Made by a program: the position numbers and the translations under genes. The notes under the pieces were generated by a model. It was not told the origin of the DNA and did no database searches. It worked only from the letters and a program-made list of their open reading frames with translations. From Ga0077536 sp943370145 (GTDB taxonomy: Bacteria > Pseudomonadota > Gammaproteobacteria > Ga0077536), in assembly GCA_943370145.1 (NCBI GenBank), contig CALRPY020000014.1, positions 1 to 64,000 on the forward strand: 64,000 bases of DNA, in the 5' to 3' direction. Shown here in pieces: positions 25,299 to 33,642 of this stretch. Within the stretch, counting starts at the first letter, position 1; the number at the start of each line of letters is the position of its first letter.

Positions 25299-26261
25299 TC
25301 ATTGCCGCGTGCGCGTGGACGGCGGGAGATCGCGCGGTGGCGTGAACATGCGGCCGACATCCACGGCATCGAAGCGATACTGCATCCCGCAGAAATCACA
25401 GCCCACCTCCACCAGGTCGCGCTCGGTGATGATGTCCTCGATTTCCTCCCGCCCGAGGCCGACGAGCATCGCGGTGACCCGCTCGCGTGAACAGGAGCAG
25501 TGGAAGCGCGTGCGCAGCGGGTCGAAGCGCCGCAACGACTCTTCCCAGAACAGTCGCCGCAGGATGGTTTCTTCGTCGAGGTTCAGCAGCTCTTCGCGGC
25601 TCAAGGTCGCGGCCAGCATGGCAATCCGGTTGAAGTCCTCGTTCCTGCCGATTTGATCCTCGTTGCCGTCGCCGCCGAGGTTGCCGGCGCCGCTCATTGG
25701 CATCCGCTGCAGCAGCAGGCCGGCCGCGACCTCGTCGTTGGCCGCAAGCACGAGGCGCGTGTCGAGCTGTTCCGACTGCAGCATGTAGTGTTCGAGCACC
25801 GAGGACAGCGCGTCCAACGGCTGCCTGAAGTCGTCGTGCAGCGGGACGACGCCCTGGTAGGCCTGGGTGCCGGGCGCGCGATCCTTCGGGTCCAGCGTGA
25901 TTGCGCAACGGCCTGCGCCAGCGACGTTGACCATCGCCGCAAGCCCTGCGTCGTCGGCGATGTCGCCGACGACCTTGGCGGTGGCGCGGAAGCTGAGATC
26001 CGAGCGCACCTCGGCAATCGCGAGCTTCAGCGGGCCATCGCCGTGCAGCTGCAGGACCAGCGCCCCGTCGAACTTGATGCTCGACTGCATCAGCAGGCCC
26101 GCGGCCGCCATCTCGCCCATCAGCGCGCGCACCGGCGCCGGAAAAGCGCCCACGGCGGCGCGTCGGCGCAGCGCTTCTCGCCAGTCCGCGCCGAGGCGGA
26201 CGATGGCGCCGCGCACTGGCAGGCCTTCGAACAGGAACTTGTGCAGGAAGCTTTGATTCAA
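25299..26261 (-). CDS. hslO: Redox-regulated chaperone Hsp33
   Basis: About 320 residues. The C-terminal zinc/redox switch cysteines are at 255, 257, 288 and 291, giving C-x-C and C-x2-C with the same spacing as E. coli Hsp33 (Cys232/234/265/268). Oxidation of these thiols unfolds the switch and activates holdase activity. By alignment to typical N-termini ('SFLHKFLFEGLPVRG'), translation probably starts at TTG 26261, although an in-frame ATG exists at 26366. Its presence fits with OxyR and peroxiredoxin as oxidative-stress defence. Confidence 0.88.
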   Translation of the reverse strand: MNQSFLHKFLFEGLPVRGAIVRLGADWREALRRRAAVGAFPAPVRALMGEMAAAGLLMQSSIKFDGALVLQLHGDGPLKLAIAEVRSDLSFRATAKVVGDIADDAGLAAMVNVAGAGRCAITLDPKDRAPGTQAYQGVVPLHDDFRQPLDALSSVLEHYMLQSEQLDTRLVLAANDEVAAGLLLQRMPMSGAGNLGGDGNEDQIGRNEDFNRIAMLAATLSREELLNLDEETILRRLFWEESLRRFDPLRTRFHCSCSRERVTAMLVGLGREEIEDIITERDLVEVGCDFCGMQYRFDAVDVGRMFTPPRDLPPSTRTRQ

Positions 26262-26385
26262 GACGGGTAATCCGGAGTGGAGCGAAGGCCCATTATCGCC
26301 CAAGGCGCTCCCGACGGGGGGCTGGCAGGTCGCGGCAGGCACCCGCTGTATCATCACGTCACACACGAACCGGGAGGAGGCTGAA

Positions 26386-26814
26386 ATGCTGACTGGTCTG
26401 ATGGCCCTTACCGCCGCCGCCTGGTTCGCCGGTGCGGCCTTCTACATCAACGTTGCCGAACAGCCCGCACGCATGTCACTCGACCCCGGCGCCCTGCTGG
26501 CGCAGTGGAAGCCCAGCTACCGGCGCGGCTTCGCGATGCAGGCGACGCTCGCCGTGCTGTCGGGCGCGCTGGGACTGGCCAGCGCATGGCGCACGGGCGA
26601 TCCGCGCTGGTTGCCGGGGGCATTGCTGATGCTCGCGAACTGGCCCTGGACCCTGTTCGTCATCATGCCGACGAACAGGCGCCTGCTCGCGACCCCGCCA
26701 GACGCCGCCGACGGCGGCACGCGTGAGCTCATCGCCAGATGGGCCAGGCTGCATGCCGTGCGCACTGCGCTCGGCCTCACGGCCTGTGCCTGTTACCTGT
26801 ATGTGCTCGGCTGA
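26386..26814 (+). CDS. DUF1772-like small membrane protein
   Basis: 142 residues with about four hydrophobic helices ('LMALTAAAWFAGAAFYINV', 'FAMQATLAVLSGALGLASAW', 'LPGALLMLANWPWTLFVIMP', 'ALGLTACACYLYVLG') and the 'PTNRRL' motif near residue 100 typical of DUF1772/anthrone-oxygenase-like proteins. It has a strong GGAGGAGG ribosome site. Function is unknown. It is divergent from hslO. Confidence 0.7.
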   Translation: MLTGLMALTAAAWFAGAAFYINVAEQPARMSLDPGALLAQWKPSYRRGFAMQATLAVLSGALGLASAWRTGDPRWLPGALLMLANWPWTLFVIMPTNRRLLATPPDAADGGTRELIARWARLHAVRTALGLTACACYLYVLG

Positions 26815-26834
26815 ACGCGGGCGTCGCGGTCGAC

Positions 26835-27104
26835 TCAGTCGCGCGGGCGCCGGCCAGAGGCCAGCACCACGCTGACCGAGTTGGTGTTCGGGTCGAACAT
26901 CACCTCGGCCTCACCGCGTTCGAGCTGGCGCATCACCTGCCGGACCTTCTCGTCGAGGGAGACTTCGTGCTCGCCGTAATCCGTGCCTTCGCGCAGCACG
27001 AAGGACTCGACGAGGCCACGCAGCGCAGGCGCCGAGATCTCGCGGTAAGGCACGGGGACCGGCGGTTCGGGGGCGCCGCCATCGTTCGGGTCGCTGTCGC
27101 TCAT
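26835..27104 (-). CDS. YheU-family (UPF0270) protein
   Basis: 89 residues. The conserved core 'LRGLVESFVLREGTDYGEHEVSLDEKVRQVMRQLERGEAEVMFDP' matches the small YheU family of proteobacteria. Its start at ATG 27104 is upstream of a Pro-rich N-terminal tail. The family structure is known but its role is not. It converges with the DUF1772 gene, 20 nt away. Confidence 0.82.
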   Translation of the reverse strand: MSDSDPNDGGAPEPPVPVPYREISAPALRGLVESFVLREGTDYGEHEVSLDEKVRQVMRQLERGEAEVMFDPNTNSVSVVLASGRRPRD

Positions 27105-27178
27105 GCGCGCATTATGCCTGCCTGCGGGGCGTCGGCAGGCGTGCATCGCGGTTACGATAAGGGCCGGCTGACCGAGGA

Positions 27179-28126
27179 ATGACCACGATGACCGCCGTGC
27201 TGAAGGCCGCCGATCTCGGCGTGACGCTGCCGTCCCTGCCGCTCGACCGCAGATACGATCCCCGCTATGGCGAGGCGGTAGCCATCTCCCCGCTGATTCG
27301 GCGCGTGCTCGCATCGAATCCGGGCCCGTTCACGTTCCATGGCACCGGCACCTACATCGTCGGCCATGGGCGGGTGGCCGTGATCGATCCCGGTCCCCTG
27401 CTCGAGGCGCACGTCGACGCGCTGTGCCGCGTCCTCGATGGGGAGACGGTGACCCACATCCTCGTCACGCACACCCACAACGATCACTCGCCGGCGGCGC
27501 TGCCGCTGCAGCGCGTAACGGGCGCCCCGACCTTCGCCTTCGGATCCCACGGCGCGGGCAAACGCAGCGCCGGCATCGCGGTCGAGGAGGGCGGCGACAT
27601 GGCGTTCGTGCCGGACATCCTGCTTGCCGATGGCGAGACCATCGCCGGCGACGGCTGGACCCTCGATTGCGTCTACACGCCTGGCCACACCTCGAACCAC
27701 CTGTGCTTCGCCCTGCGCGAAGAGAGTTGCCTGTTCAGCGGGGATCACGTCATGGGCTGGTCGACGACCGTGATCGTGCCGCCCGACGGCGACATGGCGC
27801 AGTACCTCGCGAGCCTGTCGCGGCTGCAGCGGCGCGACGACCGGCGCTACTACCCGACCCATGGCAGCCCCATCGACGCGCCGGCCGTCTTCCTGGCCCG
27901 CCTCGTCGAGCACCGGCACGCCCGCGAACGCCAGATCGACGCCTGCCTCGCGCGCGGCATCGTGCGGATCCACGACATGGTGCGCGTGATTTATTCGGAG
28001 GTCGAAACCCGCCTCCATCCGGCGGCGGCGATGTCAGTGCTTGCCCATCTCCAGCACATGGTCGCCAGCGGCAGGGTACGGGTCGACGGTGGCGCGACGC
28101 TGGAGGCGGTCTACCGGCCTGCCTGA
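27179..28126 (+). CDS. Metallo-beta-lactamase-fold hydrolase (LACTB2/RNase-Z-like branch)
   Basis: 315 residues with the zinc motif HTHNDH (His98, His100, Asp102, His103). A C-terminal winged-helix part begins near residue 250 ('RIHDMVRVIYSEVETRLHPAAAMSVLAHL'), as in LACTB2-type proteins. Such proteins hydrolyse RNA or thioester/lactone substrates; the exact one is unknown. The stop codon overlaps the end of the DUF429 gene on the other strand by 16 nt. Confidence 0.85.
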   Translation: MTTMTAVLKAADLGVTLPSLPLDRRYDPRYGEAVAISPLIRRVLASNPGPFTFHGTGTYIVGHGRVAVIDPGPLLEAHVDALCRVLDGETVTHILVTHTHNDHSPAALPLQRVTGAPTFAFGSHGAGKRSAGIAVEEGGDMAFVPDILLADGETIAGDGWTLDCVYTPGHTSNHLCFALREESCLFSGDHVMGWSTTVIVPPDGDMAQYLASLSRLQRRDDRRYYPTHGSPIDAPAVFLARLVEHRHARERQIDACLARGIVRIHDMVRVIYSEVETRLHPAAAMSVLAHLQHMVASGRVRVDGGATLEAVYRPA

Positions 28127-28767
28127 GCCGCGGACGCCGGGACGACGATGAACCCGTCCCCGGCGTCACCGTAGGCGCTGAAGCGCGCTTGCGCGAAGCG
28201 CTGCGCGGCGAGCGCGCACAACGCGGCGTCGACCATGTCGATGGTCGCCAGTGGTCGGGTGTCGATGCCGGCATCCTCGAGCAGTGCGCGGCGCCGCACG
28301 CGCTTGTCGCGGGCCGGCACGCGCACCCCTGCGAGCGCGCAGGCGATTGCCTGCGGGAAGGTTTCGAAACACTGGCCGGCCGGTGCCGGCGCGCCGCCCG
28401 AATAGAGCATGTAGTGGCGCGTGAGCAGGCCGAACAGGCGTTCGCCGTTCAGCATCCAACCGTACCAGTCCTTCGGGTGCGCGATGGCCGCCGCGCGCGT
28501 GGGGCTCGCGAAGCAGGGGATGCCGGCCGCCAGCAGCGCCCGTTCCGCCGGGCGCATGCGGCCGTCCCTGCTCCAGCCGCACGGCGCATCGACACCGACG
28601 TGACGGGCGCCAATCGCCACACACCAGTTGGCGACGGCCGCAGGGTCCGGTGAAGTGAAGACGTCCACGAGCGCGCCATCGGCGAGCGCCACGGCGTGAA
28701 AACCCTTGCGCGCGCCGCCGACGTCGACGCCGGCGACGATCAGTCCCTGTCCCGCGCGTGCTGCCAT
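28111..28767 (-). CDS. DUF429 domain protein, RNase-H-like fold
   Basis: 218 residues. It begins 'VAGVDVGGARKGFHAVAL', the typical DUF429 opening with an early Asp-rich strand, and later has 'HVGVDAPCGWSRDGRMRPAER' and 'CFETFPQAIACAL', also typical. The family is predicted to be a nuclease-like RNase-H fold. The start at ATG 28767 overlaps the 3' end of the VF530-like gene, so the two are probably co-transcribed. Function is unassigned. Confidence 0.78.
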   Translation of the reverse strand: MAARAGQGLIVAGVDVGGARKGFHAVALADGALVDVFTSPDPAAVANWCVAIGARHVGVDAPCGWSRDGRMRPAERALLAAGIPCFASPTRAAAIAHPKDWYGWMLNGERLFGLLTRHYMLYSGGAPAPAGQCFETFPQAIACALAGVRVPARDKRVRRRALLEDAGIDTRPLATIDMVDAALCALAAQRFAQARFSAYGDAGDGFIVVPASAAQAGR

Positions 28768-29000
28768 GGGTCGATTGCCGGGCCCGTCGCGTTGCGTTCG
28801 GCGATGTACCAGGCTTCCACTTTCTGCCGCGCCCACGGCGTCCGGCGCAGGAAGGTGAGGCTGGATTTCAGCGACGGATCGAACTGGAAGCAGCGGATCG
28901 GGATGCGTCGCGCCATCTCGGCCCAGCCGTATTTCGCCTGCAGTTCCGTCACGATGGTCGCCAGGGTCACGCCGTGCAGCGGATCGCGGGATGGATGCAT
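28740..29000 (-). CDS. VF530-family DNA-binding protein
   Basis: About 86 residues. The block 'DPLHGVTLATIVTELQAKYGWAEMARRIPIRCFQFDPSLKSSLTFLRRTPWARQKVEAWY' is the whole VF530 domain (DUF2132), named from a Vibrio protein with DNA-binding structure. The start was set at ATG 29000; a GTG at 29057 is possible but badly spaced from any ribosome site. The last 28 nt overlap the DUF429 start. Confidence 0.82.
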   Translation of the reverse strand: MHPSRDPLHGVTLATIVTELQAKYGWAEMARRIPIRCFQFDPSLKSSLTFLRRTPWARQKVEAWYIAERNATGPAIDPWQHARDRD

Positions 29001-29197
29001 GGTCGGCGCCTGGGTCTGGGGTTCGCGGGAAGTCTGTCGGGATGATTTTTTCCGCACATCCTAGCGCTTCCGGTGTGCATTGCGACATCGGCGGCGGGAA
29101 GTTGCGCTGCTCGACGGCGCTGCCGCTTTGGTCTAGAAAGTAAGACACAACACGGTGAGCCGGGTGTTCGAGCCTGGCCGCAAGAGGGGGCTTCAGC

Positions 29198-30052
29198 ATG
29201 CAGGAACCGGGGCCGGGCTCCACCAACGGTCCAGTGGCCAGCGGCCGCGTGCCGCGCGAGGCGGTCACCTCCATCGTTCCGCCGGTCAACGTGGTGGGAT
29301 TCGCTGCACCGTTCCGCTGGTTGCGCCTCGGGTGCGCGGACTTTCGCGCCGCGGGTGTCGCCAGCGTCTTCTACGGCATCGTCTTCGCGTGCATGGGCCG
29401 TGTCCTGAGCTACGTGTTCAGCCATGCCTACGAGTACGTGTGGGCGCTGACGAGCGGCTTCATGCTCGTCGGGCCTTTCCTTGCGCTGGGCCTCTACGAT
29501 TTGTCGCGTCGCCGCGAGCAGGGCAAGCCGCTGCTCCTTGCGCCGACGCTGACCGCCTGGCGCCCCAACGTCAGTTCACTGGGTGTATTCGGGCTGGTGC
29601 TGGGGGTGTTGCTGCTGTTGTGGTCGCGCGCTTCCCTGGTCGTCATCGCAGTGTCGTTCCCGGACCAGATGCCGACGTTCGAGCGCTTCATGCGGGAGGT
29701 CCTCGCGGCCGAGCACCTGCAGTTCCTCGCCGTGTACTGCGCGGTCGGCGGCGTGTTCGCGAGCCTGGTCTTCGCGACCTCGGTGGTGTCGGTGCCGATG
29801 ATGCTCGATCGCGACGAGACCGACGGTATCGTCGCCGCGCTGACCAGCGTGCGCAGCTGCGCCGAGAATACGGGAGTGATGCTGCTGTGGGGCTGTCTCA
29901 TCACCGTGCTCACCGCACTCGGTTTCGCCCTGTTCCATCTCGGACTGATCGTCGTCGTGCCGGTCATCGGCCACGCGACCTGGCATGCGTACAGGGAAAT
30001 CGTGGCGGCGCCGGGTCGTCCTGAGACAGGTGGCCCGCAAGATCAGGGATGA
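29198..30052 (+). CDS. DUF2189 integral membrane protein
   Basis: 284 residues with six hydrophobic helices. 'FGIVFACMGRVLSYVFSHAYEYVWALTSGFMLVGPFLALGLYDLSRR' and the final 'VVVPVIGHATWHAYREIV' are typical of DUF2189. The family is of unknown function and often sits in proteobacteria near cytochrome oxidase or stress genes, which is not the case here. Confidence 0.82.
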   Translation: MQEPGPGSTNGPVASGRVPREAVTSIVPPVNVVGFAAPFRWLRLGCADFRAAGVASVFYGIVFACMGRVLSYVFSHAYEYVWALTSGFMLVGPFLALGLYDLSRRREQGKPLLLAPTLTAWRPNVSSLGVFGLVLGVLLLLWSRASLVVIAVSFPDQMPTFERFMREVLAAEHLQFLAVYCAVGGVFASLVFATSVVSVPMMLDRDETDGIVAALTSVRSCAENTGVMLLWGCLITVLTALGFALFHLGLIVVVPVIGHATWHAYREIVAAPGRPETGGPQDQG

Positions 30053-30110
30053 GAAGGTGCTCGTCGCCGAGTACCAGCGCGCGCCCCACGCCAACCTCGA
30101 ATGCGCACCC

Positions 30111-31133
30111 TCAGCCGCGCGTGCGCAGCTGCTCGAACACTTTCGCGTAGCGGTGCACGCGGTCGAGGTAATGCTGCAGCGGGTGGTCCCCGCAGCGCTG
30201 GCCCGGATAAGCCCTGAGCCCGTGTGCCGCGAATTTGGCGCCCGCGCCTGCGCCGCACAGGTGGGTGACGACCGCGAGATCCTGCTTCTGCCTAAGGCTG
30301 GCGCGCGTGATGCCCTTGCGCGCGAGCGTTTCGTGGACACGGCGATCGAGGTTCGCGGCGGTCAGCTCCACCGCGTGCGAGGGCAGCACGCGGGTATACA
30401 AATCGTTGAACCAGCAGCTGTCCCAGTCGTGCCAGGGGCCATCCGCCGTGACGCGGTGCCTGCGGATGCAGTAGCGCCGCGCTTCCTCGAAGGTGCCATC
30501 GGTAATCTGATACATGCCGACGGCGCTCGAGGCCGGCCGGTAGATTTCGAACGGGTTCAGCGACCACGACCACCGCCAGTAAGTACGCGCCACCGGATTA
30601 CCCGACGCCTCCGACTGCGCGAGGGCGGCGAGCAGTTCGGGCGTCATCAGCGGCGTCGAGTGAGCCTCGAACAAGGGCGCGTAGGTGGCCCAGGTTTCGG
30701 CCGGCGTCTTGAACAGGGTGTCACTGACCGGGAAGAACAATTCCGACGGCTTGCGTGCGACCTGGTAGACCCAGTTCGAAGCGGGGAGCAACACCGCCAG
30801 CAGCATCAGGATGAGCGTCGCCTGCACGAAGCCCGGCGCACGCCACAGCAGGTGCAGCGCGCGCCGCATGCGCTTCAAGCGCCCGTCCATTTGTGCGACG
30901 GCGCGGATACGCTCGCGGCCGGGTTTGCGGCTGGTGCCGGCGCGCGCGCCCGGTGTTGCGGGTTTGTTCCTTGCTTTCGTCGCGGCGGCTACCGATGCCT
31001 TGCGCAGCGCGTCACCCCGGGGCGGGATCCTGTTTGGTCGCGCTGGTCGTTCCCTCACCTGCCCGGGGGATTCTGGTGGCGGCCCGGGAGGCCTCTTCGC
31101 GGTGGGCCTGCGTGCGCGGGGTGGGCGGGACAT
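30111..31133 (-). CDS. Membrane-anchored lytic transglycosylase-like protein
   Basis: 340 residues. A Pro/Arg-rich cytoplasmic N-terminus of about 100 residues is followed by a transmembrane helix ('GFVQATLILMLLAVLLPASNWV') and an SLT-like catalytic domain. 'LAALAQSEASGNPVARTYW' holds the likely catalytic glutamate, and 'SSAVGMYQITDGTFEEARRYC' is the G-x-x-Q signature. Such enzymes cut peptidoglycan glycan strands. The extra N-terminus is unusual, and a start at the internal ATG before 'DGRLKRMRRAL' is possible. Confidence 0.78.
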   Translation of the reverse strand: MSRPPRARRPTAKRPPGPPPESPGQVRERPARPNRIPPRGDALRKASVAAATKARNKPATPGARAGTSRKPGRERIRAVAQMDGRLKRMRRALHLLWRAPGFVQATLILMLLAVLLPASNWVYQVARKPSELFFPVSDTLFKTPAETWATYAPLFEAHSTPLMTPELLAALAQSEASGNPVARTYWRWSWSLNPFEIYRPASSAVGMYQITDGTFEEARRYCIRRHRVTADGPWHDWDSCWFNDLYTRVLPSHAVELTAANLDRRVHETLARKGITRASLRQKQDLAVVTHLCGAGAGAKFAAHGLRAYPGQRCGDHPLQHYLDRVHRYAKVFEQLRTRG

Positions 31134-31232
31134 GCCCGCAAGCTTAACGGACTTCGCCGCGCGCGGGCATCGGGCGCGGAATTGCGGCCTGGCATGGCGA
31201 CGCGGCCACGCCGCGCCGCGCGGGGGGCGTTT

Positions 31233-31273
31233 AAAAAAAAGGCCGACGGGGCCGTGATGGCGCCGCGTCGGCC
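31233..31273 (-). terminator. Rho-independent terminator of the TonB-dependent receptor gene
   Basis: GGCCGACG (31241-31248) and CGTCGGCC (31266-31273) form a perfect 8-bp stem. On the minus strand the hairpin is followed by eight U residues (A-run 31233-31240). It lies 17 nt after the receptor's stop codon. Confidence 0.85.
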
Positions 31274-31289
31274 GCAGTGACGATGGAAA

Positions 31290-33473
31290 CTAGAATGCTA
31301 TTTCGACGCCGCCCTGGACCAGCAGCGGCATGCCGACGCGGATGCCGCGCGTGCGGTCGACGATGTAGTCGCGGTCCATCAGGTTCTTCGCCGTCAGGAA
31401 CAGCGTCGCGTCGTATTTCTTCACGGGGTAGCTCGCGGCGACGTTGAAGATGGTGTAGGACTTGAGCTTGCCGACCTGGCCGTTGCCGTTGAGCGGCGCG
31501 AGCTCGGTGTTTGCGAAGTCGGCGTACTGTTCGTCCGTGTAGACCGCCTCGAGGCGCAGGTCGAAGCCCGAGCCGTGGGTGTAGCCAACGGTCGTCGTCG
31601 CCAGATGCTCCGGCGCATAGGGCAGGCGGTTGCCTTCGCGCGAACCGGCGACCACGCGGCCGGTGGCGACCTCGGTCACCGGCGTTTCCTGGTCGGCGGT
31701 CGGTAGATAGGTGTAGGCAAGCTGCAGGTACCAGTTGTCCCTGGTCGCCATCAGCTGCTGGCTGTCGAGACGGCCGGAGAGTTCGAGGCCCTCGTAGAGC
31801 GTCTCGCCCTGCGCAAGCGGCGTCGAGCCGCCGGCGATCGAGCCGACCTGGATCTGGTTCTCGAAGTCGTTGCGGAACAGCGTGGCTTCAACGCTCGCGC
31901 CCGGCCGCACCAGGCTGCGCACGCCGACCTCGGCGTTCCAGCTCTTTTCCGCATCGACTTCGGTGAAGGTCGCGCTCGCAGCGCCGGCGGGCGTGACGAT
32001 GAGATCTTCGACCCGCGGCGGCGCGAAGCCGCGGTGCACGCCGCCGAACAGCGTCACGTTGTCCAGCGGGTTGTAGGTCATGCCGAAGCCGGGGATGACC
32101 TCCGAGACGTCCTCATCGCCCTCGCCACCGGTCAGGTTGTTGGTCCGCGAGTTGTCGACGTACTCGACGCGCACGCCCGGCGTGACGGTGAACTGGCCGA
32201 GCAGGAAGCGGTTCTGGGCGAACATCGAGTAGGCATCGACCTCGCGTTCCTGGTTCTCCGCGATCGCGCCGCTGCGCGCGGTTGGCGTCGTTCCATTCTG
32301 CTGGATGCGATCCTGGGCTTCGTAATGTGCGCGCACGCCGGCCTGGAATTCGCTGTCCAGGCCCAGCAGCTGGTGCTTGGCGAACAGGCGCGGCTCCACG
32401 CCGTAGGTGTAATAGCTGCGCTGGCGACCCTGCACTGAATTGCAGGCATCAGGATCGACGCGCTGGCCGGCGATGCGCGCGTTGCGGAAGCCGGCGCCGC
32501 ATTGGGTGTCGGTCGTGGTGCTCGACTGGCGCCACCAGTCCCGCTTGAAGTGCGTGAAGTAGACGTTCGTCGTCAGCACGAGATCGTCGTTGAACGCGAG
32601 CTCGTGGCTGGCGGATGCACCGGTACGGTCGACGTTGAAGTTGTCGTTGTCGAAGGGGTTGTAGCGATAGCCGAAGTTCCGCAACTCGGCATCGGTGATG
32701 CCCGAGTAACCGACCGAGGAATCCTCGCCGTAATAGCTCGCCTTCAGCGTGATCGCCTGGTTGCCCAGGAAGGAGTAGACGCCCTTGAAGTTGAAATCGT
32801 CGATTTCCGTCTCTTCGTTGTCGCGCGAGCCGTCACCCTGCTTGCGCATGTAATCCATCAGCATGCCCTTGCCGCCGAGGTTCAGCCGCCCGTTGAAATA
32901 GTCCCGGCTGCCGCCGGAGAGCGTAAGCCCGCCCGCGAAATCCTGCGGCGGGGTGGGCGTGACGTAGTTGATCACGCCACCGATGGTCTGCGGCCCGAAC
33001 AGAATCTGCTCCGAGCCTTTCAGGATCTCGATGCTGTCGAAGCGTTCGATGGGCGGATGGTAGTAGCTCGCATTGTCGCCATAGGGCGCGTAGGCGAGGG
33101 GCAGGCCGTCCTCCAGCAGCAGGACCTTGGTCGAGCGTGTCGGGTTGAGGCCGCGCAGGCCGATGTTCGGGCGCAGGGCAAAACCTTCCTCGTCACGGAC
33201 GTTCACGCCCGGCGCCTTGCGCAGCGCTTCGTTGACCGTGAACACCCGGCTCTGGCGGAGCTCTTCCTGGTCGATGATGGTCGCGGACCCGGCTATCTCG
33301 GGCAGACGGCTCGCCGAGCCGATGACCTCGACGGTCGGCAGCGCGGTAACCGGCTGGGTATCGCCAGCGGCCTGCTCGGCGAACGCGCAGGGGGCGGCGG
33401 ACGCGGCACCGACTGCAAGCAGGATCGCGAGGCGCAGCGGCAGCAGGCGAAAACGAGGGAATGCGCGGGGCAT
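31290..33473 (-). CDS. TonB-dependent outer-membrane receptor, FecA-like
   Basis: 727 residues. A signal peptide of about 32 residues is followed by a plug domain ('VFTVNEALRKAPGVNV', 'LRGLNPTRSTKVLLLEDGLP', 'APYGDNASYYHPP') and a beta barrel ending with a C-terminal phenylalanine ('GGVEIAF'). The plug sequence closely resembles ferric citrate receptor FecA relatives. There is no N-terminal signalling extension, so it lacks FecR/FecI-type control. A Fur-box-like site precedes the gene. The likely ligand is a ferric complex; the exact one is uncertain. Confidence 0.88.
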   Translation of the reverse strand: MPRAFPRFRLLPLRLAILLAVGAASAAPCAFAEQAAGDTQPVTALPTVEVIGSASRLPEIAGSATIIDQEELRQSRVFTVNEALRKAPGVNVRDEEGFALRPNIGLRGLNPTRSTKVLLLEDGLPLAYAPYGDNASYYHPPIERFDSIEILKGSEQILFGPQTIGGVINYVTPTPPQDFAGGLTLSGGSRDYFNGRLNLGGKGMLMDYMRKQGDGSRDNEETEIDDFNFKGVYSFLGNQAITLKASYYGEDSSVGYSGITDAELRNFGYRYNPFDNDNFNVDRTGASASHELAFNDDLVLTTNVYFTHFKRDWWRQSSTTTDTQCGAGFRNARIAGQRVDPDACNSVQGRQRSYYTYGVEPRLFAKHQLLGLDSEFQAGVRAHYEAQDRIQQNGTTPTARSGAIAENQEREVDAYSMFAQNRFLLGQFTVTPGVRVEYVDNSRTNNLTGGEGDEDVSEVIPGFGMTYNPLDNVTLFGGVHRGFAPPRVEDLIVTPAGAASATFTEVDAEKSWNAEVGVRSLVRPGASVEATLFRNDFENQIQVGSIAGGSTPLAQGETLYEGLELSGRLDSQQLMATRDNWYLQLAYTYLPTADQETPVTEVATGRVVAGSREGNRLPYAPEHLATTTVGYTHGSGFDLRLEAVYTDEQYADFANTELAPLNGNGQVGKLKSYTIFNVAASYPVKKYDATLFLTAKNLMDRDYIVDRTRGIRVGMPLLVQGGVEIAF

Positions 33474-33496
33474 GCGGGAACCTCAAAGCTTAGTGC

Positions 33497-33517
33497 AAAT
33501 AAGAATGATTCCTATTT
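33497..33517 (-). promoter_or_regulatory. Candidate Fur box upstream of the TonB-dependent receptor
   Basis: AAATAAGAATGATTCCTAT plus two T residues is a nearly symmetric dyad matching the GATAATGATAATCATTATC-type Fur consensus in most positions. It lies 24 bp before the receptor start in an AT-rich pocket. It suggests repression by Fur under iron-replete conditions. Confidence 0.7.
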
Positions 33518-33642
33518 TGATGAAGAGGCCGGCCGCGCGCAAGCGCTTCGTGAGATTTTGAAAGGAGCCTTGGGACTGTGTCCGGTCCCAGGCCGGGAAT
33601 CGCGCCGGCCGCTAACCGCGACCGTGCGCGGACCCGGGGGTT

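Noticed and set aside
26262..26366. Upstream ATG start for hslO
   Set aside because: The added residues do not resemble Hsp33 and would cover most of the spacer to the divergent gene. TTG 26261 fits the family N-terminus better, though I am not certain.
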